DNA of 61,049 nt from CAZNNH01 sp964574335. GTDB taxonomy: Bacteria; Acidobacteriota; Vicinamibacteria; Fen-336. Below, piece by piece: positions 32,228-39,916 of this stretch. A program made the position numbers and the translations under genes. The DNA is taken from assembly GCA_964574335.1 (NCBI GenBank), contig CAZNNH010000018.1, positions 1 through 61,049 of the forward strand, written 5' to 3'. The notes under the pieces are model-generated. The model saw only the letters and a list, made by a program, of their open reading frames with translations. It ran no database searches and had not been told where the DNA came from. The number at the start of each line of letters is the position of its first letter. Within the stretch, counting starts at the first letter, position 1.

Positions 32228-32833
32228 CTACCCCTGGCCCTCGAAGCGGGCCTCGCGCGCGACCTCTGCCAGGGGCTTCCTGGGGCTCGGCCTCTCGCGG
32301 GCGGCCATCGTCTCCGGCAGGTCCCCGGCCGGGCCCCGCCGGCCGATGGCGATGGCGGCCATCGCCTGGTAGTCGTCGCGGGGCACCCCCAGCGCCTGGT
32401 AGGCGCGCTCCTCGTCGAAGCCGCCCATGGCGTGGCTAGAGAGGCCAAGAAGCCGCGCCTGGAGCGCCAACGACATCCAGGCCGCGCCGGCGTCGAAGCC
32501 CGACCAGCGGTTGGGCTTCTGGCTCTTCGAGAAGCGCCGCTGCGCGAAGACGAAGGCCAGCACCGGCGCCCGCTGCGCCCAGGTCCGGTTGTTCTCCGAG
32601 AGCAGGTCGAGCAGCCGTGCCCGGTCCGCGTCGGTGCGGGCGTAGACGAACAGCCACGGCTGCTCGTTGAAGCACGAGGGGGCCCAGCGGGCCGCCTCGA
32701 ACAGCGAGGCCAGCGTCTCCTCGGGGATCGGAGCCGGGTCGAAAGCCCGCGGCGACCACCGGTCCAGGAACAGGCGATCCACCTGGGCCTCGGCGGCCCT
32801 TCTGTTCATTCCATTCTGTCTCGAAGCATTCAT
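32228..32833 (-). CDS. Nitroreductase family protein
   Basis: 201 residues of the FMN-dependent nitroreductase fold. Motifs are FLDRWSPRAFDPAPIPEETL (phosphate-binding Arg and Ser), FEAARWAPSCFNEQPWLFVY, WAQRAPVLAFVFAQRRF, and the C-terminal GLSSHAMGGFDEERAYQALG. Such enzymes reduce nitro compounds or quinones with NAD(P)H. ATG 32833 is used because a consensus promoter ends six bases upstream; ATG 32809 is an internal alternative with no better ribosome site. It is divergent from the OPT transporter. Confidence 0.9.
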   Translation of the reverse strand: MNASRQNGMNRRAAEAQVDRLFLDRWSPRAFDPAPIPEETLASLFEAARWAPSCFNEQPWLFVYARTDADRARLLDLLSENNRTWAQRAPVLAFVFAQRRFSKSQKPNRWSGFDAGAAWMSLALQARLLGLSSHAMGGFDEERAYQALGVPRDDYQAMAAIAIGRRGPAGDLPETMAARERPSPRKPLAEVAREARFEGQG

Positions 32834-32839
32834 GATCGA

Positions 32840-32868
32840 CTGATATGTCGCGTGGGCCCGTCTGTCAA
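32840..32868 (-). promoter_or_regulatory. Consensus promoter of the nitroreductase gene, probably leaderless
   Basis: On the minus strand a perfect -35 TTGACA (32863-32868), 17 bases, and TATCAG (32840-32845). The ATG at 32833 begins six bases after the -10, so the expected transcription start falls on or next to the A of the start codon and no leader or ribosome site is possible. Confidence 0.65.
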
Positions 32869-32991
32869 CGGCGGGGTCCCCGGGTCCCTCCGCCGGCCGG
32901 GGGGCCGGCGAGCCGAAGCGGGCGGGGCCTGGTATCCTTCGGCCGCCGGAGCGCGGCCGGACACCGCTTCTTGCCCTGGAGAGAACCAGCC

Positions 32992-35082
32992 ATGTCCACC
33001 GAAGAGAGCCCAGCCAGCAACGCCGACGAGGCCCGTCTGCCCGAAAACGCCTTCCGCGAGCTGAAGCCGGGTGAGAGCTACCAGCCCGTGATCCCCGCCT
33101 CCGCGCGGGTGCCCGAGGTCACCCTCCGCTCGATCGTCCAGGGGGTGATCTGGTCGGTGGTCTTCTCGGCCGCTGCCACCTACATCATTCTCAAGCTGGG
33201 GCAGGGGATCGAGTCGGCGATCCCGATCTCGATCCTGGCGGTGGGCTTCTCGGCCCTGGTGGCCCGGGTGCTGGCGGCACGGGCCTCGACGCTGCTCGAG
33301 AACGTCAACGTGCTGGCCATCGGCGCCACCTCCGGGATCGTGGCCGGCGGCTCGGTCTTCACGATGCCGGCCATCTTCATCCTGGGGCTGGAGGGCCGCT
33401 CGTCCTTCCTCCAGATCTTCCTGGTGCCGGTTCTCGGGGCGGTGCTGGGCGTCTTCTTCCTGGCCCCCTTCAGGCGCTACTTCGTGCGCGACCTGCACGG
33501 GAAGCTGCCCTTCCCGGAGGCGCGGGCCACCACCGAGATCCTGATGGCGGGCAAGCGCGGCGGGCGCAGCGCCGTGATCCTCTCCTACTCAGCCACGTTG
33601 GCGGCGGCCTTCGACTTCGTCGGTCCTTCGATGCGCGGCTGGGCCGAGACCTTCTCCACCGGCGCCATCTCCGCCCTCGAGCCCTTCACCAGCCGCTTCA
33701 AGGCGGTCTTTGCCCTCAACACCTCGGCGGCGGTCCTGGGTCTCGGCTACATCATGGGCCTCGACTTCGCCTCCATCATCTTCGCCGGTTCGATGGTCTC
33801 GTTCTTCGTGCTGGTGCCGCTGTTCGCCTACCTCGGCCAGTTCATCCCCGGCTCGATCTCGCACGGCGTGGCGCCGCTGGCCGGCCTGGCGCCGGAAGAG
33901 ATCTTCAAGGCCTACGTGCAGCCGATCGGGATCGGTGGGATCTTCGCCGCCGGCCTGATCTCGATCGTCAAGATGTCGCCGGTGATCGTCGAGGCCACGC
34001 GCCAGGCGATGGGCGAGATCGTCGCCCTGGTGCGCGGGCAGGGCGGCGGCCCGCAAGCCGAGCGCACCGACCGGGCCCTCCCGATGTCCGTCAACCTGCT
34101 CGGAATCGCCCTCACCGGCCTGGCGGTGTTCCTCTACTTCCGTTTCTCGGTGCTGGCCGGGATGGCCTCGGCGACCGGGCTGGCCTTGGCCGCCACCCTG
34201 CTGGCGCTGGTGATCGCGTTCCTGTTCGCGGCGGTCTCGGCCTGGGCGATCGCCATGATCTCGATCACGCCGATCTCGGGGATGACCCTCACCACCCTGA
34301 TCGTGACCGCGGTGGCGCTGTCGGCGATGGGCCTCTCCGGAGAGGCCGGGATGCTGCAGGTGCTGCTGATCGGCGGCGTGGTCTGCACCGCCCTGTCCAT
34401 GAGCGGCTCGCTGGTGACCCAGTACAAGATCGGCTACTGGCTGGGGGCCACCCCGCGCCGGATCGAGATCGCCAACCTGGCCGGCGTCGTTCTCGCCTCC
34501 GCCGCCACCACCGCCGTGATCCTGCTGATGTCCCACGTCTACGGCTTCGCCCCCAGCCCCGAGCACGCCCACCCCCTGGCGGCGCCGCAGCCCAACGCGA
34601 TGGCGGCGGTGCTGCGTGGGGTGATGGGAGAGAGCGGAGCGCCCTGGTTTCTCTACGGGCTGGGCGCCGTGTTCGCCGTGTCGGCCACCTTCTGTGGCAT
34701 CTCGGCGCTGGCCTTTGCCCTCGGCATGTACCTGCCGATGGAGCTGAACTCGCCGCTGGTGATCGGGGCGCTGGTGGCGTACCTGCTCAAGCGCTCCTCC
34801 CCCGACGCGGCGCTCGGCAAGGCGCGCCACGACAAGGGCACCTTGATCGCCTCCGGCTTCATCGCCGGAGGCGCCCTGATCGGGGTGGCGGCGGCGCTCC
34901 TCGAATACCTAGGGGACCGTCTCAATGAGCCGATCCTCGAGCACCTCGACCTCACCAGGGTCGGGTGGCTGGGCGCCGGCGCCTGGCTCTCGTCCTGGGG
35001 CAACTGGCTGGGCCTGGTGGTCTTCCTGCTGCTCGGGGCCTACGTCTACTGGGACGCCCGCCGGGAGCGCGTCGAGGCGTAG
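32992..35082 (+). CDS. OPT family oligopeptide/metal-chelate transporter
   Basis: 696 residues with about 14-16 membrane segments. Family signatures are PEVTLRSIVQGVIWSVVFSA, LGQGIESAIPISILAVGF, the conserved HGKLPFPEARATTEILMAG, and LFAYLGQFIPGSISHGVAPL. OPT carriers import peptides or metal-siderophore complexes with protons. The start ATG 32992 follows GGAGAG. An N-terminal cytoplasmic tail of 40 residues precedes the first helix. It is transcribed away from nitroreductase and followed by the kinase gene. Confidence 0.92.
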   Translation: MSTEESPASNADEARLPENAFRELKPGESYQPVIPASARVPEVTLRSIVQGVIWSVVFSAAATYIILKLGQGIESAIPISILAVGFSALVARVLAARASTLLENVNVLAIGATSGIVAGGSVFTMPAIFILGLEGRSSFLQIFLVPVLGAVLGVFFLAPFRRYFVRDLHGKLPFPEARATTEILMAGKRGGRSAVILSYSATLAAAFDFVGPSMRGWAETFSTGAISALEPFTSRFKAVFALNTSAAVLGLGYIMGLDFASIIFAGSMVSFFVLVPLFAYLGQFIPGSISHGVAPLAGLAPEEIFKAYVQPIGIGGIFAAGLISIVKMSPVIVEATRQAMGEIVALVRGQGGGPQAERTDRALPMSVNLLGIALTGLAVFLYFRFSVLAGMASATGLALAATLLALVIAFLFAAVSAWAIAMISITPISGMTLTTLIVTAVALSAMGLSGEAGMLQVLLIGGVVCTALSMSGSLVTQYKIGYWLGATPRRIEIANLAGVVLASAATTAVILLMSHVYGFAPSPEHAHPLAAPQPNAMAAVLRGVMGESGAPWFLYGLGAVFAVSATFCGISALAFALGMYLPMELNSPLVIGALVAYLLKRSSPDAALGKARHDKGTLIASGFIAGGALIGVAAALLEYLGDRLNEPILEHLDLTRVGWLGAGAWLSSWGNWLGLVVFLLLGAYVYWDARRERVEA

Positions 35083-35108
35083 CGCCCGCCGCGCCCGCCC
35101 GCCGAACC

Positions 35109-35137
35109 TTGCCCCCCCCAGAGCGGGAGTGTAGTCT
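35109..35137 (+). promoter_or_regulatory. Promoter-like element for the Ser/Thr kinase gene, probably leaderless
   Basis: TTGCCC at 35109-35114, 17 bases, TAGTCT at 35132-35137. The ATG at 35148 follows ten bases after the -10, and the intervening sequence has no ribosome-binding site. Confidence 0.45.
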
Positions 35138-35147
35138 GCCCGGCAGC

Positions 35148-36626
35148 ATGGTCTGCCCCGCCTGCGGCGCCGAGAACCCGCCCGGGACCGAGGTGTGCTT
35201 CCAGTGTCGGAGCGTGCTGGAGGCCATCACCCGGGGGACGCTGCTGGCGGGACGGTACGAGGTGCTGGCGCCGCTGGGGCGCGGGGGAATGGGCCTGGTC
35301 TACAAGGCCCACGACCGGGTGCTCGACGAGACGGTGGCCATCAAGCTGCTGCGGCCGGAGGTGGCCCTCGAGCGCGATGCCATCGATCGGATCGTGGGCG
35401 AGATCAAGCTGGCGCGCCGGGTCAGCCATAGAAACGTCTGCCGGATCTTCGAGTACGGCGAGGACGGCGGACGCCGCTTCATCGCCATGGAGCACGTGGA
35501 CGGCGTCGAGCTGCGGGAGCTGATCCGCACCGAAGGGGGCCTGCCCGCCGACCAGGCTTTCGGCGTCGCCCAGCAGATCGCGCAGGGTCTGTCGGCCATC
35601 CACGAAGCCGGCATCGTCCACCGCGACCTGAAGACGGCCAATATCATGCGGGACGGCCGCGGCGTGGTGCGGCTGATGGACTTCGGCATCGCCAAGCAGC
35701 TCGTCTCCGGCTCGACGGATGCCTCGCAGGGACGCCTGGTCGGCACCCCTGAGTACATGAGCCCGGAGCAGGCGCGCGGCGGGAAGGTGGACTTCCGCAG
35801 CGACGTCTACGCCCTGGGGGTGGTGGTCTTCGAGCTCTTCACCGGCGACGTCCCCTTCAAGACCGACTCCCCGCTGGCGCTCCTGCAGATGCACCTCAAC
35901 GAGCCGCCCACGCTGGACACGGCGGTGGTGTCGAAGCTGCCGCCCCCGCTGGTGTCGGTGCTCCGCCGGGCGCTGTCCCGTGACCCGGACCAGCGCTTCC
36001 CGTCCGCGGCCGCGATGGGCGAGGCGCTGGCGCGGGCCGAGGCCGCCTTTCTGGCCGGCCGCAGCGGCGACACGGCGCCCCTGTCCGTGGCTCGGGCCGC
36101 CGCCGCGCTGCGCCAGCCGCTTCTCCGCTGGGGTGCGCTGATGGCGGTGCTGGCGGTGGGGATCGGGTTGGGGATGATGCTGCGGTCGTCTCGCGCCCCG
36201 ACCGCCGGCAACGTGGCTCCCTCGGCCGCGGAAGCCGCAACGTCGGAGACAGGGTCGCGCTCACCCGCCGCCACCCTCGGCCCGCCACGCCAGGCGCCCG
36301 AGGGCCCGCCCCTCGCCGCCGCCGAGACGGATCGGGAGAACCCCGCGGCCCGGTCGGGGAGACCTCCCGGGACGTTCGCCGCCGCGCCGACCCCGGTGGC
36401 GCACGCCGGCACGCTTCGCTTGATGGTGTTACCCTGGGCCGAAGTGGAAGTGAACGGCGTGCCCCGCGGGAAGACGCCGTTGTCGCCGCTGTCACTTCCC
36501 GCCGGCCGGCATACGATCCGCCTTCTCCACCCCGACTACCGGCCGATCCAACGCAAGGTGACGATCCGCGCTGGTGAGGCGACGCTGCTGAGGGTCGACT
36601 TCAGTGTCCAAGGGATACCCAAGTAG
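35148..36626 (+). CDS. Membrane-anchored Ser/Thr protein kinase with zinc ribbon and PEGA domain
   Basis: 492 residues. A four-cysteine zinc ribbon opens the protein (C3, C6, C17, C20 in MVCPACGAENPP and VCFQC). The kinase domain follows: PLGRGGMGLVYKAHD (P-loop), ETVAIKLLR (ATP lysine), IVHRDLKTANIM near residue 157 (catalytic loop), LMDFGIAKQ near 178 (DFG) and GTPEYMSPEQARGG (activation segment end). One helix at about 326-348 (LMAVLAVGIGLGMMLRS) spans the membrane. After a proline-rich linker comes a PEGA domain (VEVNGVPRGKTPLSPLSLPA) at the C-terminus, which would be outside the cytoplasm. It is an envelope-signal receptor kinase. The next gene starts within its last 23 bases. Confidence 0.93.
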   Translation: MVCPACGAENPPGTEVCFQCRSVLEAITRGTLLAGRYEVLAPLGRGGMGLVYKAHDRVLDETVAIKLLRPEVALERDAIDRIVGEIKLARRVSHRNVCRIFEYGEDGGRRFIAMEHVDGVELRELIRTEGGLPADQAFGVAQQIAQGLSAIHEAGIVHRDLKTANIMRDGRGVVRLMDFGIAKQLVSGSTDASQGRLVGTPEYMSPEQARGGKVDFRSDVYALGVVVFELFTGDVPFKTDSPLALLQMHLNEPPTLDTAVVSKLPPPLVSVLRRALSRDPDQRFPSAAAMGEALARAEAAFLAGRSGDTAPLSVARAAAALRQPLLRWGALMAVLAVGIGLGMMLRSSRAPTAGNVAPSAAEAATSETGSRSPAATLGPPRQAPEGPPLAAAETDRENPAARSGRPPGTFAAAPTPVAHAGTLRLMVLPWAEVEVNGVPRGKTPLSPLSLPAGRHTIRLLHPDYRPIQRKVTIRAGEATLLRVDFSVQGIPK

Positions 36627-37665
36627 CCGCTGGCGCGTGGCCCTGGTCCTGCTCCTGGCCGGCCTGCTCGCGGCGCCAGGCGCGGCACAGCCGGCGACGA
36701 TCTCGGCCGAACGGGCGCTGGCGATCGGCATCGGCCAGCTCGACGAAGGCGACGTCGAGGCGGCCCTGATCACGCTGACCAGCCTGGTCGAGCAGTTGCG
36801 GGCGGAGGGCGCCTCGGACCGGGAGATGGCGCCGGCCCGTGCCTACCTCGGCCTCTCCCACCTGCAGTCGAACCGGGTGGAGCAGGCCGTCGCCGAGGTG
36901 AAGCGGGCGTGCCGCGACGACGTGGGTCTGGCGCTCAACCCGGACCGGTTCCCGCCGCTGCTGCTCGAGCGGTGTCAGGAGGCCCGGACGGCTGGCGCTC
37001 CCTCGCCGCCACCGAGGCGGGTGGCGGCGCCGCCGGCGCGGAAGGCGGGTGGGCGGAAGCTGTGGCCGGTCCTGCTGGGCGCGGGCGCCGCAGCCGGCGT
37101 GGCGGTGGCGGTGGCCGGCGGTGGCGGCGGGACGGCCAGTCCACCCACCACCGCCCCGCCTACCGAACAGCGTGTGACGGCTGTCACCACCATCACCCAG
37201 GCCACAGACGACGGCTACATCTGCGAGCGACCTCCCTGCGACCCGGCGCTGACGGAGTACGCGATCGCCCGGGCCCGCTTCGAGTTCAACCCGGTGCCGC
37301 AGGGGACGCGGGAGGGGGCCACGCTGGCCGTGGACGTCGGGCTGGAGATGAGCTCGCCGACCCGGCTGCGGGCCTCGCCGCGGGACGGCTGTGCGCCGAA
37401 CGCCCAGCTCTACATCGAGCTCGAGGAGCCGAGCGGCGCGCACTACGAGTTCGCCGAGCAGCCGTTCGTCTCGCTGAGCGATCCGATCTACCAGGCGGAG
37501 CGGCGCCTGCAGGTCAGCTACCCCTTCGGCCAGTCGGGGCGGTTCGTGCCCGGCGCCTGGGAGCTGACGCTGACCTTCAAGCACTACCCGAACGGCTCCT
37601 TCACCACCTGTGAGGGGACGATCCAGCTCAACGCCGCCACCCTGGAGGTCCTGGTCCGTAACTGA
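36604..37665 (+). CDS. Exported partner of the Ser/Thr kinase, unknown function
   Basis: 353 residues from GTG 36604, inside the 3' end of the kinase gene. A signal peptide (RVALVLLLAGLLAAPGAAQ) leads to a helical repeat-like region of about 90 residues (LDEGDVEAALITLTSLVEQL, AYLGLSHLQSNRVEQAVAEV) that resembles a pair of TPR units. Next are a proline/arginine linker, a second hydrophobic segment (LWPVLLGAGAAAGVAVAVAG), and a C-terminal beta-rich domain with four cysteines, including CERPPC. The overlap with the kinase implies that both are made together and probably interact. No known domain name was recognised beyond the TPR-like part. Confidence 0.75.
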   Translation: MSKGYPSSRWRVALVLLLAGLLAAPGAAQPATISAERALAIGIGQLDEGDVEAALITLTSLVEQLRAEGASDREMAPARAYLGLSHLQSNRVEQAVAEVKRACRDDVGLALNPDRFPPLLLERCQEARTAGAPSPPPRRVAAPPARKAGGRKLWPVLLGAGAAAGVAVAVAGGGGGTASPPTTAPPTEQRVTAVTTITQATDDGYICERPPCDPALTEYAIARARFEFNPVPQGTREGATLAVDVGLEMSSPTRLRASPRDGCAPNAQLYIELEEPSGAHYEFAEQPFVSLSDPIYQAERRLQVSYPFGQSGRFVPGAWELTLTFKHYPNGSFTTCEGTIQLNAATLEVLVRN

Positions 37666-37688
37666 GCCCCGGAAGCCGGGGGCGGGCC

Positions 37689-39473
37689 CTACGGGAGGCT
37701 GGCCCGCAGGCCGGCGGCGAAGGCGCGCCCCGGCACGTCGACGCCCTCGAGCTCCTGGGTGCGGGAGTCGAGCAGGTTCTCCGCCTCGACGTAGACGAGC
37801 AGGTCGGCGAGCCGCCTGGAGAGGCGCAGGTCGAGCTGCAGTCCCAGCCGGCCATCGGCGTAGCGGCGGAACGTGGCCTGCTCGCCCAGGCCGAGGCCGA
37901 ACGGCAAGGCGAGCTGGGCCCGGAGGCCGGCGGCGTGGCGCGCGAAGTCGGCCACGTACTTGGACTCCATCGTCAGCTCGCCGGGGTGGGTGTCGAGGAA
38001 GGTGTAGTGGGCGGTGACGTCGGCCGTCTCCCCGAACCGACGTCCCACCGAAAGCTCGGCGCCCAGCGAGCGGGTGTCGCGCAGGTTGGCGGTGGTCCAG
38101 CGCTCCGTGGGATTCGCGCGTACCCAGTCGATCAGGCTCTGGTCCCAGCGAGCGAACACCGACAGCGAGCCGCTCCAACCGCTCTGGGCGGCCAGGTCGA
38201 GCCCGGCGTCGGTCCCCCATGCCCGCTCCGGCTCGAGCTGCTCGTTGGCCTGGTGGTTCGGGTCGCGATAGAAGCGCTCGGTGAAGGTCGGGACGCGGAA
38301 GGCGTGTCCACCGGAGGCCCGCCAGCGCAGCGAGCCGCCGAGAGGCCCGGTGACGGCGAGGGAGGGGCTGACATCCGGCTGGAAGCCCTGGTGGGCGGTG
38401 AGGCGCACCCCGGGTGAGACGGTCACGCTGCCCAGCCGCTGCTGGAGCTCCCCGAAGACGGCCAGCCGCCCGTAGCCTTCCTGGCCCAGGACGCTCGAGT
38501 CGATCCAGTCGCCGCCCAGCTCCGAGCCGACGCTGAGCCGGCCGTGGGCGCCGAGCTGTCGGTGCAGCTTGGCCGTGATCCCGGCCGAGCCGCTGTGGTG
38601 CTGGTTGTCGGAGAGGTCAGGGCGCTCGACGTCGTAGAGGAAGCGGTCGTGGTGCCGGCGCACGAACGCCGACAGGCTGCCTGCCGTGTGGCCGCCGAGG
38701 GCGAAGCCGTGCTCGATCGTGGCCAGGCCCTGAGAGGTCCACTCGCGCGAGGCGGCGGGGCCGTAGAAGCCCTGGGCGCCCATCTCCTTGTCGAGCCAAG
38801 AGAGCGTGGCCCGGGTCGCCGTCCCGAGGGAGAGGTCGCCGCGCACGTCGAGGACCTCGAGGTCGCGGTCGCTGGTGAAGCCGTTCGAGCGCGTTCCGGC
38901 GAGGGTGATCCCGGCCCGGCGGGGGCCGCTGCCGAGGCGGGCCGCTGCCGAGCCGTCGAGGAAGCCGAAGCTGCCGCCGTCGAGGCGCAGCGAGCCCCGC
39001 GGGCGCTGGCGACGGGTGATGACGTGGATGGCGCCGCCGAACGCGTCGGCGCCATGCTGGGCCGATGCCGGACCGTAGAGGACCTCGACCCGATCGACGT
39101 CCTCGAGCGGCACCGGGATGTCGCCGTTGTGGTGGCCGGTCTGGGCGTCGTTGAGGGGGACGCCGTCGACCATCACCAGGGTCTGGCCGAAGGTGGCGCC
39201 GCGCAGCGAGAAGTCGGTCTGGGCCCCGTGCTCGCCGCGCCCGCGCAGGTCGAGGTGGGGGACCAGCCGGAGCAGGTCGGCCATCCCCAGCACGGGCAGG
39301 CGCTCGATCTCCTCCCGCCGGATCACCGAGAGCGCCCGCCCCACCTCGCCGATCTCGCTGGGCGCGACCGACCCGGTGACCACGATCGTCTCCTCTCGGG
39401 TGACCTGGGCGGCGGCGGGCAGGGCCAGCCCGGCGGTCGCCAGGGCCGGTACCAGCCACAGGGGTCGGGGCAT
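37689..39473 (-). CDS. TonB-dependent outer membrane receptor
   Basis: 594 residues. After a signal peptide (PLWLVPALATAGLALPAAAQ) comes a TonB-box-like ETIVVTGS and a plug domain: GRALSVIRREEIERLPVLGM, DLLRLVPHLDLRGRGEHG, TLVMVDGVPLNDAQTGHHNG and VEVLYGPASAQHGADAFGGA. The rest is a beta-barrel with alternating strands to the end. The short plug and length of about 600 residues are like BtuB-type vitamin or siderophore receptors; no cobalamin riboswitch precedes it, so the ligand is open. It follows a PilZ gene with a 19-base gap on the same strand. Confidence 0.93.
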   Translation of the reverse strand: MPRPLWLVPALATAGLALPAAAQVTREETIVVTGSVAPSEIGEVGRALSVIRREEIERLPVLGMADLLRLVPHLDLRGRGEHGAQTDFSLRGATFGQTLVMVDGVPLNDAQTGHHNGDIPVPLEDVDRVEVLYGPASAQHGADAFGGAIHVITRRQRPRGSLRLDGGSFGFLDGSAAARLGSGPRRAGITLAGTRSNGFTSDRDLEVLDVRGDLSLGTATRATLSWLDKEMGAQGFYGPAASREWTSQGLATIEHGFALGGHTAGSLSAFVRRHHDRFLYDVERPDLSDNQHHSGSAGITAKLHRQLGAHGRLSVGSELGGDWIDSSVLGQEGYGRLAVFGELQQRLGSVTVSPGVRLTAHQGFQPDVSPSLAVTGPLGGSLRWRASGGHAFRVPTFTERFYRDPNHQANEQLEPERAWGTDAGLDLAAQSGWSGSLSVFARWDQSLIDWVRANPTERWTTANLRDTRSLGAELSVGRRFGETADVTAHYTFLDTHPGELTMESKYVADFARHAAGLRAQLALPFGLGLGEQATFRRYADGRLGLQLDLRLSRRLADLLVYVEAENLLDSRTQELEGVDVPGRAFAAGLRASLP

Positions 39474-39492
39474 CGAGCGCGTCGCTTCCCTG

Positions 39493-39807
39493 CTACTCCG
39501 ACCGGCCGACGCGCTCGATGGCGGCCCGCTGGGTCTCGGTCAGGCTGACGAAGCGCACCCCGAGGCCGCTCCCCTTCTGAGAGTGGATCACCTCGCCCTC
39601 GAGCTTCAGGCGGGTCCCCGCGGCCTCGAAACGCAGCAGCACCACCGTCCCCGGAGGCAGGTCGGTGGCGGTGTGGACGAAGGCCCCGTTGACGCTCAGG
39701 TCGCTGATGCGGGCCTTGAAGAGGCTCTCGCCCACGCCGTAGCCGCGTGCCTCACAAGGGTAGGTGACACGCTTGAAGCCGCGCCGCTCCTGGGAAAGGG
39801 GCGTCAT
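39493..39807 (-). CDS. PilZ-domain protein (c-di-GMP binding)
   Basis: 104 residues, a single PilZ domain. The c-di-GMP motifs are RRGFKRVTYPCEARG (RxxxR) and ISDLSVNGAFVHTA ([DN]xSxxG), separated by the usual strand. ATG 39807 is chosen because it sits directly below a strong promoter and begins just before the RxxxR motif; the frame extends further upstream but with low-complexity sequence. It likely acts as a cytoplasmic c-di-GMP receptor; its pairing with a TonB-dependent receptor is unusual and may be incidental. Confidence 0.92.
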   Translation of the reverse strand: MTPLSQERRGFKRVTYPCEARGYGVGESLFKARISDLSVNGAFVHTATDLPPGTVVLLRFEAAGTRLKLEGEVIHSQKGSGLGVRFVSLTETQRAAIERVGRSE

Positions 39808-39815
39808 CGAGGTCG

Positions 39816-39844
39816 ACGTTACCCGGAAAACCCGGCCACGCCAA
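39816..39844 (-). promoter_or_regulatory. Promoter of the PilZ/TonB-receptor operon, probably leaderless
   Basis: On the minus strand TTGGCG (39839-39844), 17 bases, TAACGT (39816-39821), with ATG 39807 eight bases further on. No ribosome site fits. The spacer and its flank (39822-39835 and 39846-39859) form an imperfect inverted repeat of CCCGGAAAACCCGG, a possible operator for this divergent region. Confidence 0.5.
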
Positions 39845-39916
39845 GCCGGGGGTTTCGGGACTTGCCGAGGCAATCGGTTCTCGGAAGCCGCGCCGCACGC
39901 GGTAACATCGCCAGCC

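Noticed and set aside
37689..39900. A cobalamin riboswitch before the TonB-dependent receptor
   Set aside because: The receptor is 19 bases behind the PilZ gene and the PilZ promoter region has no B12-box-like sequence or room for an aptamer.
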